Source of the DNA: Planctomycetota bacterium
Lineage (GTDB): Bacteria > Planctomycetota > B15-G4
Assembly (NCBI GenBank): GCA_029259745.1
Contig: JAJDEO010000063.1
Span: 372,001-436,000 of the forward strand
Length of the DNA: 64,000 bases
Direction: 5' to 3'
Made by a program: the position numbers and the translations under genes. This document shows, piece by piece, positions 1-7,552 of this stretch; within the stretch, counting starts at the first letter, position 1; each line of letters starts with the position of its first letter. Below the pieces are notes generated by a model that worked only from the letters and a program-made list of their open reading frames with translations, was not told the origin of the DNA and searched no databases.

Positions 1-358
1 CGCCGACGAGCAGACGCCCCTGCACGAGACCGACGTGACGGCTGAGCCGTCCGTTGGCGACGAGCACCTCGATGCCGCCGTGGGGGACGCCTTCGCGCAG
101 GTGGCGGAAGACGAAGAGGTCAGCGATCACGGCGCCGTCCGGCGATGTCATCTCGACGAGCGACGACTCGACGACTCGCCCGGCGACGTCGACATGCCGC
201 TCGAGGTCGGCGGCGTGGATGACGCCGTCATGAGCGACTTCGTCGACGATGAGACGCGCCGCGATCGGGAAACGCGGGTCGTCGTCGACGGGCCTCTCGG
301 CCGTCGCGCATGCGGCGACGATGAGAGCGCCGAGCAGGGCGCGCAGGATCGCTTTCAT
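1..358 (-). CDS. Putative lipoprotein, 3' end beyond window edge
   Basis: The frame is open from an ATG at 358 to the window edge, giving 119 residues. The N-terminus (MKAILRALLGALIVAAC) has a basic start, a hydrophobic core and a Cys at residue 17, which looks like a lipoprotein signal with a slightly loose lipobox (VAAC). The rest is soluble, with no domain I recognise; it has an Asp/Val-rich stretch and a segment with many Gly and His. Its ATG overlaps the stop of the upstream phosphopantetheinyl transferase as ATGA, so the two are almost certainly co-transcribed and translationally coupled. Function unknown. It may be a lipid-pathway accessory by position only. Confidence 0.6.
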   Translation of the reverse strand, partial: MKAILRALLGALIVAACATAERPVDDDPRFPIAARLIVDEVAHDGVIHAADLERHVDVAGRVVESSLVEMTSPDGAVIADLFVFRHLREGVPHGGIEVLVANGRLSRHVGLVQGRLLVG

Positions 359-1098
359 CGAGCCGGCGGCCCGACGATCGCGCACCCGATGAAGCCCGGA
401 CAAGGCGCGAACTCGTGTAGCTCCCACTGTTCGGCGTGGTCCTCGGCGATCTCGGTGCGCTGGAGGCGCGGCGCGTCGTCGAGCGACACGTCGAATCGCG
501 TAAGCGGGAACGTCAGCCCCGCGCCCTTCGCCTTGAGATACGCCTCCTTGCGCGTCCATCCGCGGAAGAATGCGAGCGGCTGCTCACTTGCCGGGAGTTC
601 GCCGAGGGTGGCGCGTTCGCGCTCTGAGAAGTAGCGCTGCGCGATCTCGTTGTAGGCGAGGTTCGTGCGCACGCGCTCGACATCGATGCCGAGTGAAACG
701 TTGTATGCGAAGGCGTAGAGCACGACGGGGCCTGAGTGGGTGACGTTGAAGGACAGCGTCGTGTCGGCGAGCTCGGGACGACCGTGCTCGCCGAACGATA
801 GCGGGACCTCGTGGGCCCGAACGCCGAGCCGCTCGCCGAGGAGCCGACGCAACCAACCGCGCGAGAGCACGAACGTTTCGCCGACACGCGGGTCGAGGTA
901 GCGCTCGGCCCGCGCCCGCTCGGCCTCGTTGAGCTCCTCGCGCAGCGACGCCAGCGTCGAGCGATCGGCCGGTCCGACCACGCCGTAGACGTCGACGGGC
1001 ACGCCGAGCGCACGCCCGGACGACAACTCGAGCGCGATGGGCTCGGGCGTCGCGGCACGCGGGTCAGCCGTGAAGTGCTCTTCGGTCCAGGCAGGCAT
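355..1098 (-). CDS. Sfp-type 4'-phosphopantetheinyl transferase
   Basis: Transfers 4'-phosphopantetheine from CoA to the serine of acyl carrier protein domains. The signatures are the Mg-binding GIDVERV segment and WTRKEAYLKAKG, plus the upstream FNVTHS segment, all in the order of the Sfp/Gsp family. Length about 247 aa from the ATG at 1098, usual for this family. A GTG at 1137 would add 13 residues, but the sequence before the ATG-start protein is not family-like. It lies on the same strand as the pfa/ole operon, separated only by an oppositely oriented gene, and it is the only activating enzyme in the window. It therefore probably serves as the PfaE function for the two ACPs of PfaA. The substrate assignment is inference; the enzyme class is clear. 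Confidence 0.9.
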   Translation of the reverse strand: MPAWTEEHFTADPRAATPEPIALELSSGRALGVPVDVYGVVGPADRSTLASLREELNEAERARAERYLDPRVGETFVLSRGWLRRLLGERLGVRAHEVPLSFGEHGRPELADTTLSFNVTHSGPVVLYAFAYNVSLGIDVERVRTNLAYNEIAQRYFSERERATLGELPASEQPLAFFRGWTRKEAYLKAKGAGLTFPLTRFDVSLDDAPRLQRTEIAEDHAEQWELHEFAPCPGFIGCAIVGPPAR

Positions 1099-1573
1099 GC
1101 CCGAGATCTTAGCGCGGCTTTCCCACCGCGACACCACTGCGTCCGTTCCACGCGACGTTGCGACTCCGCGGTGCGTCGCGCCGGACGCAGCTGACGCTGG
1201 TTCCTGAAGAGCGCACGCGCTCGCCTGGTGCCAAGTGACGAGCGCGTGAAGTCTGGATCAGGCCCATCACAGCCTCCCACGCGCTCCGGTTCGCCGGATG
1301 AGACGAAGCGCAGGTGAGTCCGCACCGCGCTGTGCCCCGACGAACGGCATCCTCGACCTCGCGACGGCTTCGGGGTTGGGTTCGCTCCTGACCGTCGACC
1401 TCGGTTCGAAGGTCAAGCCGCTCAGTGTCGATGAAAGACTGTCGCGGCGCGCATCCGGTGAACTGGAGGCGCGCCGTCTTTCATCGGCGGCCGTTTCTCT
1501 GCATCCCAATCGCGCCGGCGCGCGAAACCCTGGTTACCAACGCACCCATCACGCTTCTCGTACGAGCTTCCCC
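1099..1573. other. Divergent intergenic region, 475 bp
   Basis: Lies between the divergent phosphopantetheinyl transferase and fasciclin genes. No convincing gene was found. A long open frame runs in from 1298 ahead of the fasciclin gene, but its first 92 codons are unlike any exported protein and have poor codon use. The region holds the inverted repeat at 1429-1486, listed separately. No clear -35/-10 pair was recognised. Confidence 0.5.
1429..1486. promoter_or_regulatory. Interrupted inverted repeat upstream of fasciclin gene
   Basis: CGATGAAAGAC (1429-1439) is matched exactly by GTCTTTCATCG (1476-1486). Directly inside, GGCGCGC (1446-1452) pairs with GCGCGCC (1469-1475), leaving a 6-nt bulge on the left arm and a loop of about 16 nt. 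This makes an 18-bp stem ending 88 nt before the ATG at 1574. It could be a 5'-UTR structure, an operator or an attenuator. No T-run follows, so a simple terminator is less likely. Confidence 0.5.
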
Positions 1574-2839
1574 ATGCTGGCCGCCTCCCTGTTCCTCGCC
1601 GCCTGCGTCTCGGCGTCTGCCGAAGACTCGCCTTCGATCCTCGAGATCGCCGCCACGCTCCCCACGCTCAACGCGGCCATTGAAGCGGCAGACTTGGACG
1701 GAGCGCTGGCCGGATCGGGCCCTTTCACGGTTTTCGCTCCTTCGGAAGCCGCCTTCGCTGCGCTTCCCGACGGGTTGCTCGAGAGCCTGCTCGACCCGGC
1801 CAACCGCGGCGCACTCGCAGCGATCCTGAAGCACCATGTGGTGGCGAGTGAAGTGTCCGCTGCCTCGGCGCTCGTCGAAGGTTCGCTGACGACACTTGCT
1901 GGCACCTCGTTGAGCATCGTTCTCGGCAAGGGGCGCATCCGCGTTGCCGAAGCCGGCGTGCTGACAAACGACGTGCGCGCCAGCAATGGCGTGATCCACA
2001 TCATCGACCAGGTGCTGATCCCACCCGAGAATGCCGCGAGCAGCGACGTCGACCCGGCCACGCGCCTCATCGCTTCGGCGATCGAGCGCGGCGCTCCATT
2101 CTTCAATGCCGGACAGCCGGCAGCCTGTGCAGCGGTGTACGAAACAGCGACGATCGCGCTCGTCACTCTCGACGGCGCTGCGCCGAATGCCGCGGTCGCT
2201 GCGCTGAACCGTGCGCTCGACAACGCGCGTCGAACGTCGGACGCAACCGAGCGTGCTTGGGCGCTGCGTGACGGTCTCGATCGCGCGCTCGAGATTCTCG
2301 CTGGCGGCGAGCGCGCTGCACTGCTGGCACCCGCGACTTCTACCGTCTTCGAGTTCGCAGGCGACGGACCGCGTTGGTTCCCCGTCAACGACGACGTCAT
2401 GGGTGGCATCAGCCGCTGCCGCTACACGCCGACGTCGAAGGGCACGGCGCTGTTCGAAGGCGCTTTGTCGCTCGAGAACAACGGCGGCTTTGCGACGATC
2501 CGCTCGCCCGCCGCTGACCTGGGCCTCGACGATGCCGACGGCGTCGTGCTGCGTGTGCGCGGCGACGGTCGCACCTACACCTTCTCGGCCCTGAAGCGCG
2601 ACGCGCGCAACGAGATCAACCTGTGGCGCGTCGACTTCGACACGGTGGCAGGCGAGTGGCTCGACGTGCGCCTGTCCTTCGAGGCACTGACACACTCCGT
2701 GATGGGATTCCGCGTCCCGAACGCTCCCGACCTCGATCCCGCGACGATTCGCTCGTTCGCGATCGGAATCGCAGACAAGGACACCACGCCCTTCCGGCTC
2801 GAGATCGACAGCATCACGTCGTTCCGCGACGGCGTCTGA
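1574..2839 (+). CDS. Secreted fasciclin (FAS1) plus CIA30-domain protein
   Basis: 421 aa from the ATG at 1574. The N-terminus MLAASLFLAAC carries a lipobox-like LAAC, though the n-region lacks a positive charge. Residues about 20-145 form a FAS1 domain, with the hallmark stretches GPFTVFAPSEAAFAAL and NGVIHIIDQVLIP. Residues about 250-415 resemble the CIA30/NDUFAF1 galactose-binding-like fold (VNDDVMGGISRC, GVVLRVRGDG). FAS1 domains are extracellular adhesion or ligand modules. CIA30 domains in bacteria are carbohydrate- or scaffold-type beta folds of unknown role. The gene is convergent with oleD (9 bp between stops) and sits inside an otherwise minus-strand lipid locus. Domain calls are solid; function is unknown. 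Confidence 0.8.
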   Translation: MLAASLFLAACVSASAEDSPSILEIAATLPTLNAAIEAADLDGALAGSGPFTVFAPSEAAFAALPDGLLESLLDPANRGALAAILKHHVVASEVSAASALVEGSLTTLAGTSLSIVLGKGRIRVAEAGVLTNDVRASNGVIHIIDQVLIPPENAASSDVDPATRLIASAIERGAPFFNAGQPAACAAVYETATIALVTLDGAAPNAAVAALNRALDNARRTSDATERAWALRDGLDRALEILAGGERAALLAPATSTVFEFAGDGPRWFPVNDDVMGGISRCRYTPTSKGTALFEGALSLENNGGFATIRSPAADLGLDDADGVVLRVRGDGRTYTFSALKRDARNEINLWRVDFDTVAGEWLDVRLSFEALTHSVMGFRVPNAPDLDPATIRSFAIGIADKDTTPFRLEIDSITSFRDGV

Positions 2840-2848
2840 CGCCTGACG

Positions 2849-3835
2849 TCAGCGCAAGCTTGCGGCGAGGCGTTCGAGTCCGTCGCTGAGGGAGACACGC
2901 GGTGCGTAGCCGAGCTCGCACCGCGTGTCTTCGATGTCGAACCAATGCGCGGTCGCGAGTTGGCGCGCGACGAAGCGTGTCATCAGCGGCTCGTCGGTCT
3001 TGCCGAGCAGGCGATAGACCGACTCGAGCGTGGTGCCGAGCGCGTAGGCGAGGCGCGGTGACACCGAGCGCGTGACGGGCGCGATGCCCGCGGCGCCGAG
3101 GATCCCGTTGATGAGCTCGCGCATCGCGAGGGGTTCGCCGTTCGTCACGAAGTACGCGCGACCGGTGCAGCGCGCGCCCGGCGTGAGGTGCGCGAGGGCA
3201 TCGACGTGGGCGTCCGCCGCGTTGTCGACATAGACGGAGTCGACGAGGTTGTCACCCGTGCCGACGAGGCGCAGACGTCCGGCGCGCGCGCGCTCGACGA
3301 GGCGCGGAACGAGGTGCGGGTCGCCGGGACCCCAGATGAGGTGCGGACGTAGCGCGACCGTGGCGAGATCACTGTCGTTGGCGGCGAGCACGGCGCGCTC
3401 GGCAGCGGCCTTTGTGCGCGGGTAGTCGCAGAGGTAGCGATCGGGATACGGCAGCGAGGCATCGGCGCCCGATTCGTCGCGCCCGTCGAAGATGACGGAC
3501 GGCGAACTCGTGTAGACGAGCTTCGCGACGCCGTGGCGGCGGCAGGCCTCGAGCACGTGGCGCGTGCCGTCGACGTTGATGCGCTCGTAGTCGCTGGCCG
3601 GTCCCCAGACGCCGGCTTTGGCGGCCACGTGAAAGACGGCTTCGCAGCCGTCGACCGCGCGCGCGACCGCGTCGACGTCGCCGAGGTCGCCGCGAAACGA
3701 TGTGACCCCGAGCGCGTCGAGGGTCTCGTAGCGCGAGCGTGAGAAGGAGCGCACGTCCTCGACGCCGTCGGCGAGCAGACGACGCACGATCGCCATGCCG
3801 AGGAATCCGCCGCCACCGGTCACGAGCACGGTCAT
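2849..3835 (-). CDS. oleD: OleD, 2-alkyl-3-oxoalkanoate reductase
   Basis: 328 aa extended SDR. The Rossmann motif TGGGGFLG is at residues 6-13; the catalytic Ser is near 110 (YTSSPSV), with Tyr138 and Lys142 in YPRTK. In the olefin pathway OleD reduces the beta-keto acid made by OleA to the 2-alkyl-3-hydroxyalkanoic acid, using NADPH. The start overlaps the oleC stop by 4 bp. The nearest alternative is a 3-beta-hydroxysteroid dehydrogenase-like SDR, which belongs to the same superfamily, but its place as last gene after oleA, oleB and oleC decides for OleD. It closes the seven-gene operon. Confidence 0.92.
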   Translation of the reverse strand: MTVLVTGGGGFLGMAIVRRLLADGVEDVRSFSRSRYETLDALGVTSFRGDLGDVDAVARAVDGCEAVFHVAAKAGVWGPASDYERINVDGTRHVLEACRRHGVAKLVYTSSPSVIFDGRDESGADASLPYPDRYLCDYPRTKAAAERAVLAANDSDLATVALRPHLIWGPGDPHLVPRLVERARAGRLRLVGTGDNLVDSVYVDNAADAHVDALAHLTPGARCTGRAYFVTNGEPLAMRELINGILGAAGIAPVTRSVSPRLAYALGTTLESVYRLLGKTDEPLMTRFVARQLATAHWFDIEDTRCELGYAPRVSLSDGLERLAASLR

Positions 3836-5574
3836 CGCGTCGTCACGCCGCTATGGGAACGACGGTCGACGGGCACAGCGCGTCGGAGTTGCTGCGCGGC
3901 CCAGACGGCGAGCTGTTCGCGGAAGATCTTCGCGTTGTGTCGCACGTCGACGGGGAAGCCGTCGTGGAAGAGCAGCGTCGTGATGTCACGCGTGTGTTCG
4001 TGGGCCGCGCCGAGCTCGAGCAGCTCGCGCTCGAGTTGCTCGCGCGGCATCGTCGCGTGTGCGTGTCGTTCCACGCAGAGCACGGGTTCGAGCGCAGCGC
4101 CGTGTGGATCATCGACTGAAGGTGCGGGGTCTCCGGCGTGAGCGACACCGACCAACGCGCTGCGCAACACGGCCGCATGCACGTTGAACACGCCTTCGAC
4201 GGACACGGTGAAGAGCGTGCGTGCGGCGGTGCGCACGCGATGGGCTTTGCGTCCGCAGAACCATAGCCGTCCGGTGCCCGGTTCGATCCAACCGACGTCG
4301 CCCATGCGGTGAGCCATGCGCCCATCGGCCCTCGCGATCTTCGCGGCGCGTGTCGCTTCGGGCCGCCCGTGATAGCGCTGCGTCACGACGGCACCGCTGA
4401 TGACGAACTCGCCGATCTCGCCATCGGCGAGCCACGTCGCGTCGTCGAACGTTGCAATCGGCGAATCCGTGATCGCGCAAACCGAGACCTCACCGCCGGG
4501 CACGGCGCGTCCCACGCAGACGCCGTCACCTCGCGCCGTGCGCGCGGCCGTCTCGCCGAGGATCTCATCGCTGCCGATCGATGCGACGGGGAGCGCTTCG
4601 GTGGCGCCGTAGGGCGTGAAGACCTGCGTGCCCGCAGGAAGCAGCGAGCAGAACGACTCGAGCACATCGTTCGGCATCGGCGCACCGGCCGAGATGACGC
4701 GCCGCAGCGTCGACAGGGTGACGGCGCGGTTGGCGCTCCAGGCACCGACGCGTCGCAGCAACGCCGGTGAGCCGAACATGTTCGTGACGCCGAAGCGGCT
4801 GACGGTTTCGACGATCATCGCGGCGTCGACACGTCCGGGCTTCGTGGGGTCCATGTCGGGCAGCACGGCCGTCATCCCGAGCGCTGGATCGAAGAGCGCG
4901 AAGAGTGGAAACGTCGGCAGGTCGATCTCGCCGGGCTCGATGCCGTAGACATCGCGGAGCAGTTCGACTTGGCGGTCGAAGATGCCGTGCGTGGAGACGG
5001 CGCCTTTCGGGATGCCGGTCGAGCCGCTGGTGAAGAGGATCGCGGCGTCGTCGTCGGCCCGCGTGTCGGCGATCGCGGGCAGGTGCGAGGCGGCGCGTCC
5101 GGCGGCGCGGATGTCGTCGAGCGTCGTGCCGCCCCAGAACCAACGCCGACCGACGGTAACGAGCGTGCCGAGCGTGCGCTTGCCCCAGCCGAGCACGACA
5201 CGGGCTGCGTGGGCCTTCGGGATGCCGATGAACGCGACGGGCTCGGCTTCGTCGAGACACGCGCCGAGGCGCTTGATGCCGAGCCCGGGATCGACGAGCA
5301 CCGGAACGACGCCGGCCTTGAACACCGCGAACACGAGCGCGAAGAGTTCGAGGCTCGGCGGCACCATGAGCACGACGTGATCGCCGCGCTTGCAGCCGCT
5401 CGCGAGCAGGCCGCGCGCGATGTCGGTGCTGTCGTCGTCGAGCTGACGGAAGGTGAGTGTGGCGTAGGTGCGTTGACCGGCGCTGTCGCGTCCGCTCGGC
5501 GCGTGGACCGCGATGCGGTCGGGTGACTCGCTCGCAACCGACGCGAGGCGGTGTGCGATGTTGCACGACGTCAC
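3832..5574 (-). CDS. oleC: OleC, beta-lactone synthetase (AMP-dependent ligase fold)
   Basis: 580 aa acyl-adenylating enzyme. The P-loop FTSGSTGIPKG is at residues 181-191, followed by the FPLFALFDPALGM segment characteristic of the OleC branch, where ordinary acyl-CoA ligases have a different core. OleC activates the 2-alkyl-3-hydroxy acid with ATP and cyclises it to a cis beta-lactone rather than joining it to CoA. It overlaps oleB upstream and oleD downstream by 4 bp each. Some database entries label such proteins fatty acid CoA ligase; the gene context makes OleC the better name. Confidence 0.92.
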   Translation of the reverse strand: MTSCNIAHRLASVASESPDRIAVHAPSGRDSAGQRTYATLTFRQLDDDSTDIARGLLASGCKRGDHVVLMVPPSLELFALVFAVFKAGVVPVLVDPGLGIKRLGACLDEAEPVAFIGIPKAHAARVVLGWGKRTLGTLVTVGRRWFWGGTTLDDIRAAGRAASHLPAIADTRADDDAAILFTSGSTGIPKGAVSTHGIFDRQVELLRDVYGIEPGEIDLPTFPLFALFDPALGMTAVLPDMDPTKPGRVDAAMIVETVSRFGVTNMFGSPALLRRVGAWSANRAVTLSTLRRVISAGAPMPNDVLESFCSLLPAGTQVFTPYGATEALPVASIGSDEILGETAARTARGDGVCVGRAVPGGEVSVCAITDSPIATFDDATWLADGEIGEFVISGAVVTQRYHGRPEATRAAKIARADGRMAHRMGDVGWIEPGTGRLWFCGRKAHRVRTAARTLFTVSVEGVFNVHAAVLRSALVGVAHAGDPAPSVDDPHGAALEPVLCVERHAHATMPREQLERELLELGAAHEHTRDITTLLFHDGFPVDVRHNAKIFREQLAVWAAQQLRRAVPVDRRSHSGVTTR

Positions 5575-6509
5575 GGCTCGGCCGCCTCGGTCGCGAGCAA
5601 CTCGTCGATACCCGCGGCGATCTCGTCGAACGCGTCGTCGAGCACGTAGTGCCCAGCGTCAGCGAAGGTCGTGAACGTGGCGTGGGGCGCGCGTCGACGC
5701 CACTCGTCGAGGAACGCGGGCGTGAAGACGAAGTCGCGCATGCCCCAGAAGACGTGCGTCGGCACGTGGGTCAGCGCGCTCATCCCGGCTTCGATCGCGC
5801 AGACCTCGGCGTCGCTCGGGTGACTCGGCGAGAGCGGGATGTCCTGGACGAAGCGATGGACGGCGAGGCGCGCGTGCCATGAGCCGTACGGCCACAGGTA
5901 CCCGTCGCGCTCGGCCGGTGTGAGCTTGTGACGCTTCGTTCCGACGGCGACGGCGCTGCGGCAAAAAGCATTCGCGCCGCGCACGAGCAGTGCCCCGAGT
6001 GGAGAGCGACACAGCGTGAGCGCGAACGGAATCGATTCGTCTGGCGGCAGGTGGAAAGCGGCGGTGTTGAGATAGGCGAGGCGCTCGACACGTTCGGGAT
6101 GGCGCGTTGCCCAACCGCTTGCGATCATGCCGCCCCAGTCGTGCGCGACGAGTGATGCGCGGTCGACACCGCAGTGCGCGAGCAGCGCCTCGAGGTCGTC
6201 GACGCGGCGTGCGAGCGTGTACGGGTAGTCGTCGTCGTCGGGGATGTCGGACAGCCCGCAGCCGATGTGGTCGGGGACGATGCAGCGGAAGCGTCCGCGC
6301 AGGCGCAGCACGAGCCGCCGGAAGTAGAACGACCACGTCGGGTTGCCATGCACCATGACGACCACGGGCGCATCGCGCGGACCCTCGTCGACGTAGTGCA
6401 TCCAGATCCCGGGAGCCGTCTCGAAAACGTGCTCGTCGAACGGATACAGCGCCGCGACGTGCGCGGGCAGCGGCGCGCGATGCGTCGTGCGCGTGGTCAC
6501 CAGGCCCAA
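5571..6509 (-). CDS. oleB: OleB, beta-lactone decarboxylase (haloalkane dehalogenase-like)
   Basis: 312 aa alpha/beta hydrolase. The oxyanion segment HGNPTWSFYFRRL is at about residues 54-66. The nucleophile is Asp124 in AHDWGGM, and the general-base His lies in DAGHYVLDD near residue 288. OleB eliminates CO2 from the beta-lactone made by OleC to give the internal cis-olefin. Haloalkane dehalogenases share the Asp nucleophile, so sequence alone could mislead. The position between oleA and oleC settles the call. It overlaps the end of oleA by 13 bp and oleC by 4 bp. It is a free-standing OleB rather than the OleBC fusion found in some other phyla. Confidence 0.92.
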   Translation of the reverse strand: MGLVTTRTTHRAPLPAHVAALYPFDEHVFETAPGIWMHYVDEGPRDAPVVVMVHGNPTWSFYFRRLVLRLRGRFRCIVPDHIGCGLSDIPDDDDYPYTLARRVDDLEALLAHCGVDRASLVAHDWGGMIASGWATRHPERVERLAYLNTAAFHLPPDESIPFALTLCRSPLGALLVRGANAFCRSAVAVGTKRHKLTPAERDGYLWPYGSWHARLAVHRFVQDIPLSPSHPSDAEVCAIEAGMSALTHVPTHVFWGMRDFVFTPAFLDEWRRRAPHATFTTFADAGHYVLDDAFDEIAAGIDELLATEAAEP

Positions 6510-7552
6510 GCCTGCATGAGGCAGTTCAAGCCGCTGCCGATGCCGAGAAAGCCGACCTTGTCACCTGAACTCAAGACGTCGCGCTCTTCGGCGATCGCGG
6601 CCGTGATCGGCAGCGACACGGTGCCGATATTCCCGAGCGACGGGTAGGTCGAGAAGTCCTTGTCCTCGGAGATGCCAAGGGCGCGCAACACGGTTTGCTG
6701 GTGGGCGCTGCCGACCTGGTGGCAGATGACGTGGTCGATGTCCTCGCGCGACCACTGCGACTCTTCAAGGAATCCTTTGAAGGTGCGCCGCGCGAGTTCG
6801 ACGCCGTGCTTCATGACGAGCACGGAGTCGGTGCGCATGTCCTGCGGAAGAGCACGCTCTTGATGCAGCGTTGGCGCCTGGTCGAGTCCCCAACGACACA
6901 GTCGATGGTGCTCGGGTGCGGTCTGCGTGGCGCCGGCGAGCAGGCGCGGGCGTTCGGTGCGTTCGAAGGATCCGTCGGTGAGGATCACGGCGATGGCGCC
7001 CGATCCGCCCGTGAGCGTCGCGAGCCCTTTCGTGAAGCTCTCCATCGAGCGCTCGGAGAGCATCCGGTCGATCGTGACGTTGACGATCTCGCGCGCCGTC
7101 TCCGCCGACACGATCATGCCGGCGCGGATCTGCCCGAGCTCGATGCGGTTCGCGACATCGAGGATGCCGTTCATCACGCCGAGGCAGGCGTTCGAGAGGT
7201 CGTACACGGCGGCGCCGGGGTGCACGCCGAGGTGCGCGGCGACGTGACACGCCGTGGCGGGCTCGAACGTTTCGCGGCACACGCCGGCGTAGATCAGCGT
7301 CTCGATCGACCGCGCCGGCATGCCGGCCGCCTCGAGCGCGCTCTGCGCGGCCGCCGCAGCGCCCTCGGAGATCGGGAAGTCGGGCTCCCACCAGCGGCGC
7401 TCGACGATTCCCGTCAGCGCCTCGAGCTGGCCGCTCGGCAGGTGCAGTGACTCGTAGAGCGGCGCGAGGCGGTCTTCGAGTTCACTCGACGTCACCACGA
7501 CGGGTGCGAGCTCGTAGCCGATCGCCTCGAGGCGAACCTTCGTGTATCTCAT
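6497..7552 (-). CDS. oleA: OleA, head-to-head acyl-condensing thiolase
   Basis: 351 aa thiolase-fold enzyme related to FabH. The active-site Cys123 sits in SNACLGVMN, with His278 in CHQVGSAH and Asn308 in GNIGT. Glu97, in RETFEPATA, matches the second catalytic Glu unique to OleA. It performs a non-decarboxylative Claisen condensation of two fatty acyl thioesters to a 2-alkyl-3-oxo acid, committing acyl chains to long-chain olefin. Its start overlaps the pfaC stop by 4 bp, so the ribosome that finishes the PUFA synthase subunit can begin OleA. That coupling suggests PUFA acyl chains are its substrates (inference). Confidence 0.94.
   Translation of the reverse strand: MRYTKVRLEAIGYELAPVVVTSSELEDRLAPLYESLHLPSGQLEALTGIVERRWWEPDFPISEGAAAAAQSALEAAGMPARSIETLIYAGVCRETFEPATACHVAAHLGVHPGAAVYDLSNACLGVMNGILDVANRIELGQIRAGMIVSAETAREIVNVTIDRMLSERSMESFTKGLATLTGGSGAIAVILTDGSFERTERPRLLAGATQTAPEHHRLCRWGLDQAPTLHQERALPQDMRTDSVLVMKHGVELARRTFKGFLEESQWSREDIDHVICHQVGSAHQQTVLRALGISEDKDFSTYPSLGNIGTVSLPITAAIAEERDVLSSGDKVGFLGIGSGLNCLMQAWAW

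Noticed and set aside
35..634. 199-codon plus-strand frame at the left edge
   Set aside because: Antisense to the lipoprotein and phosphopantetheinyl transferase genes, which are supported by motifs and ATGA coupling.
1391..1421. GGTTCGAA resembling a tRNA T-loop
   Set aside because: A short stem exists, but the loop is 8 nt and no acceptor, D or anticodon arm can be built around it.
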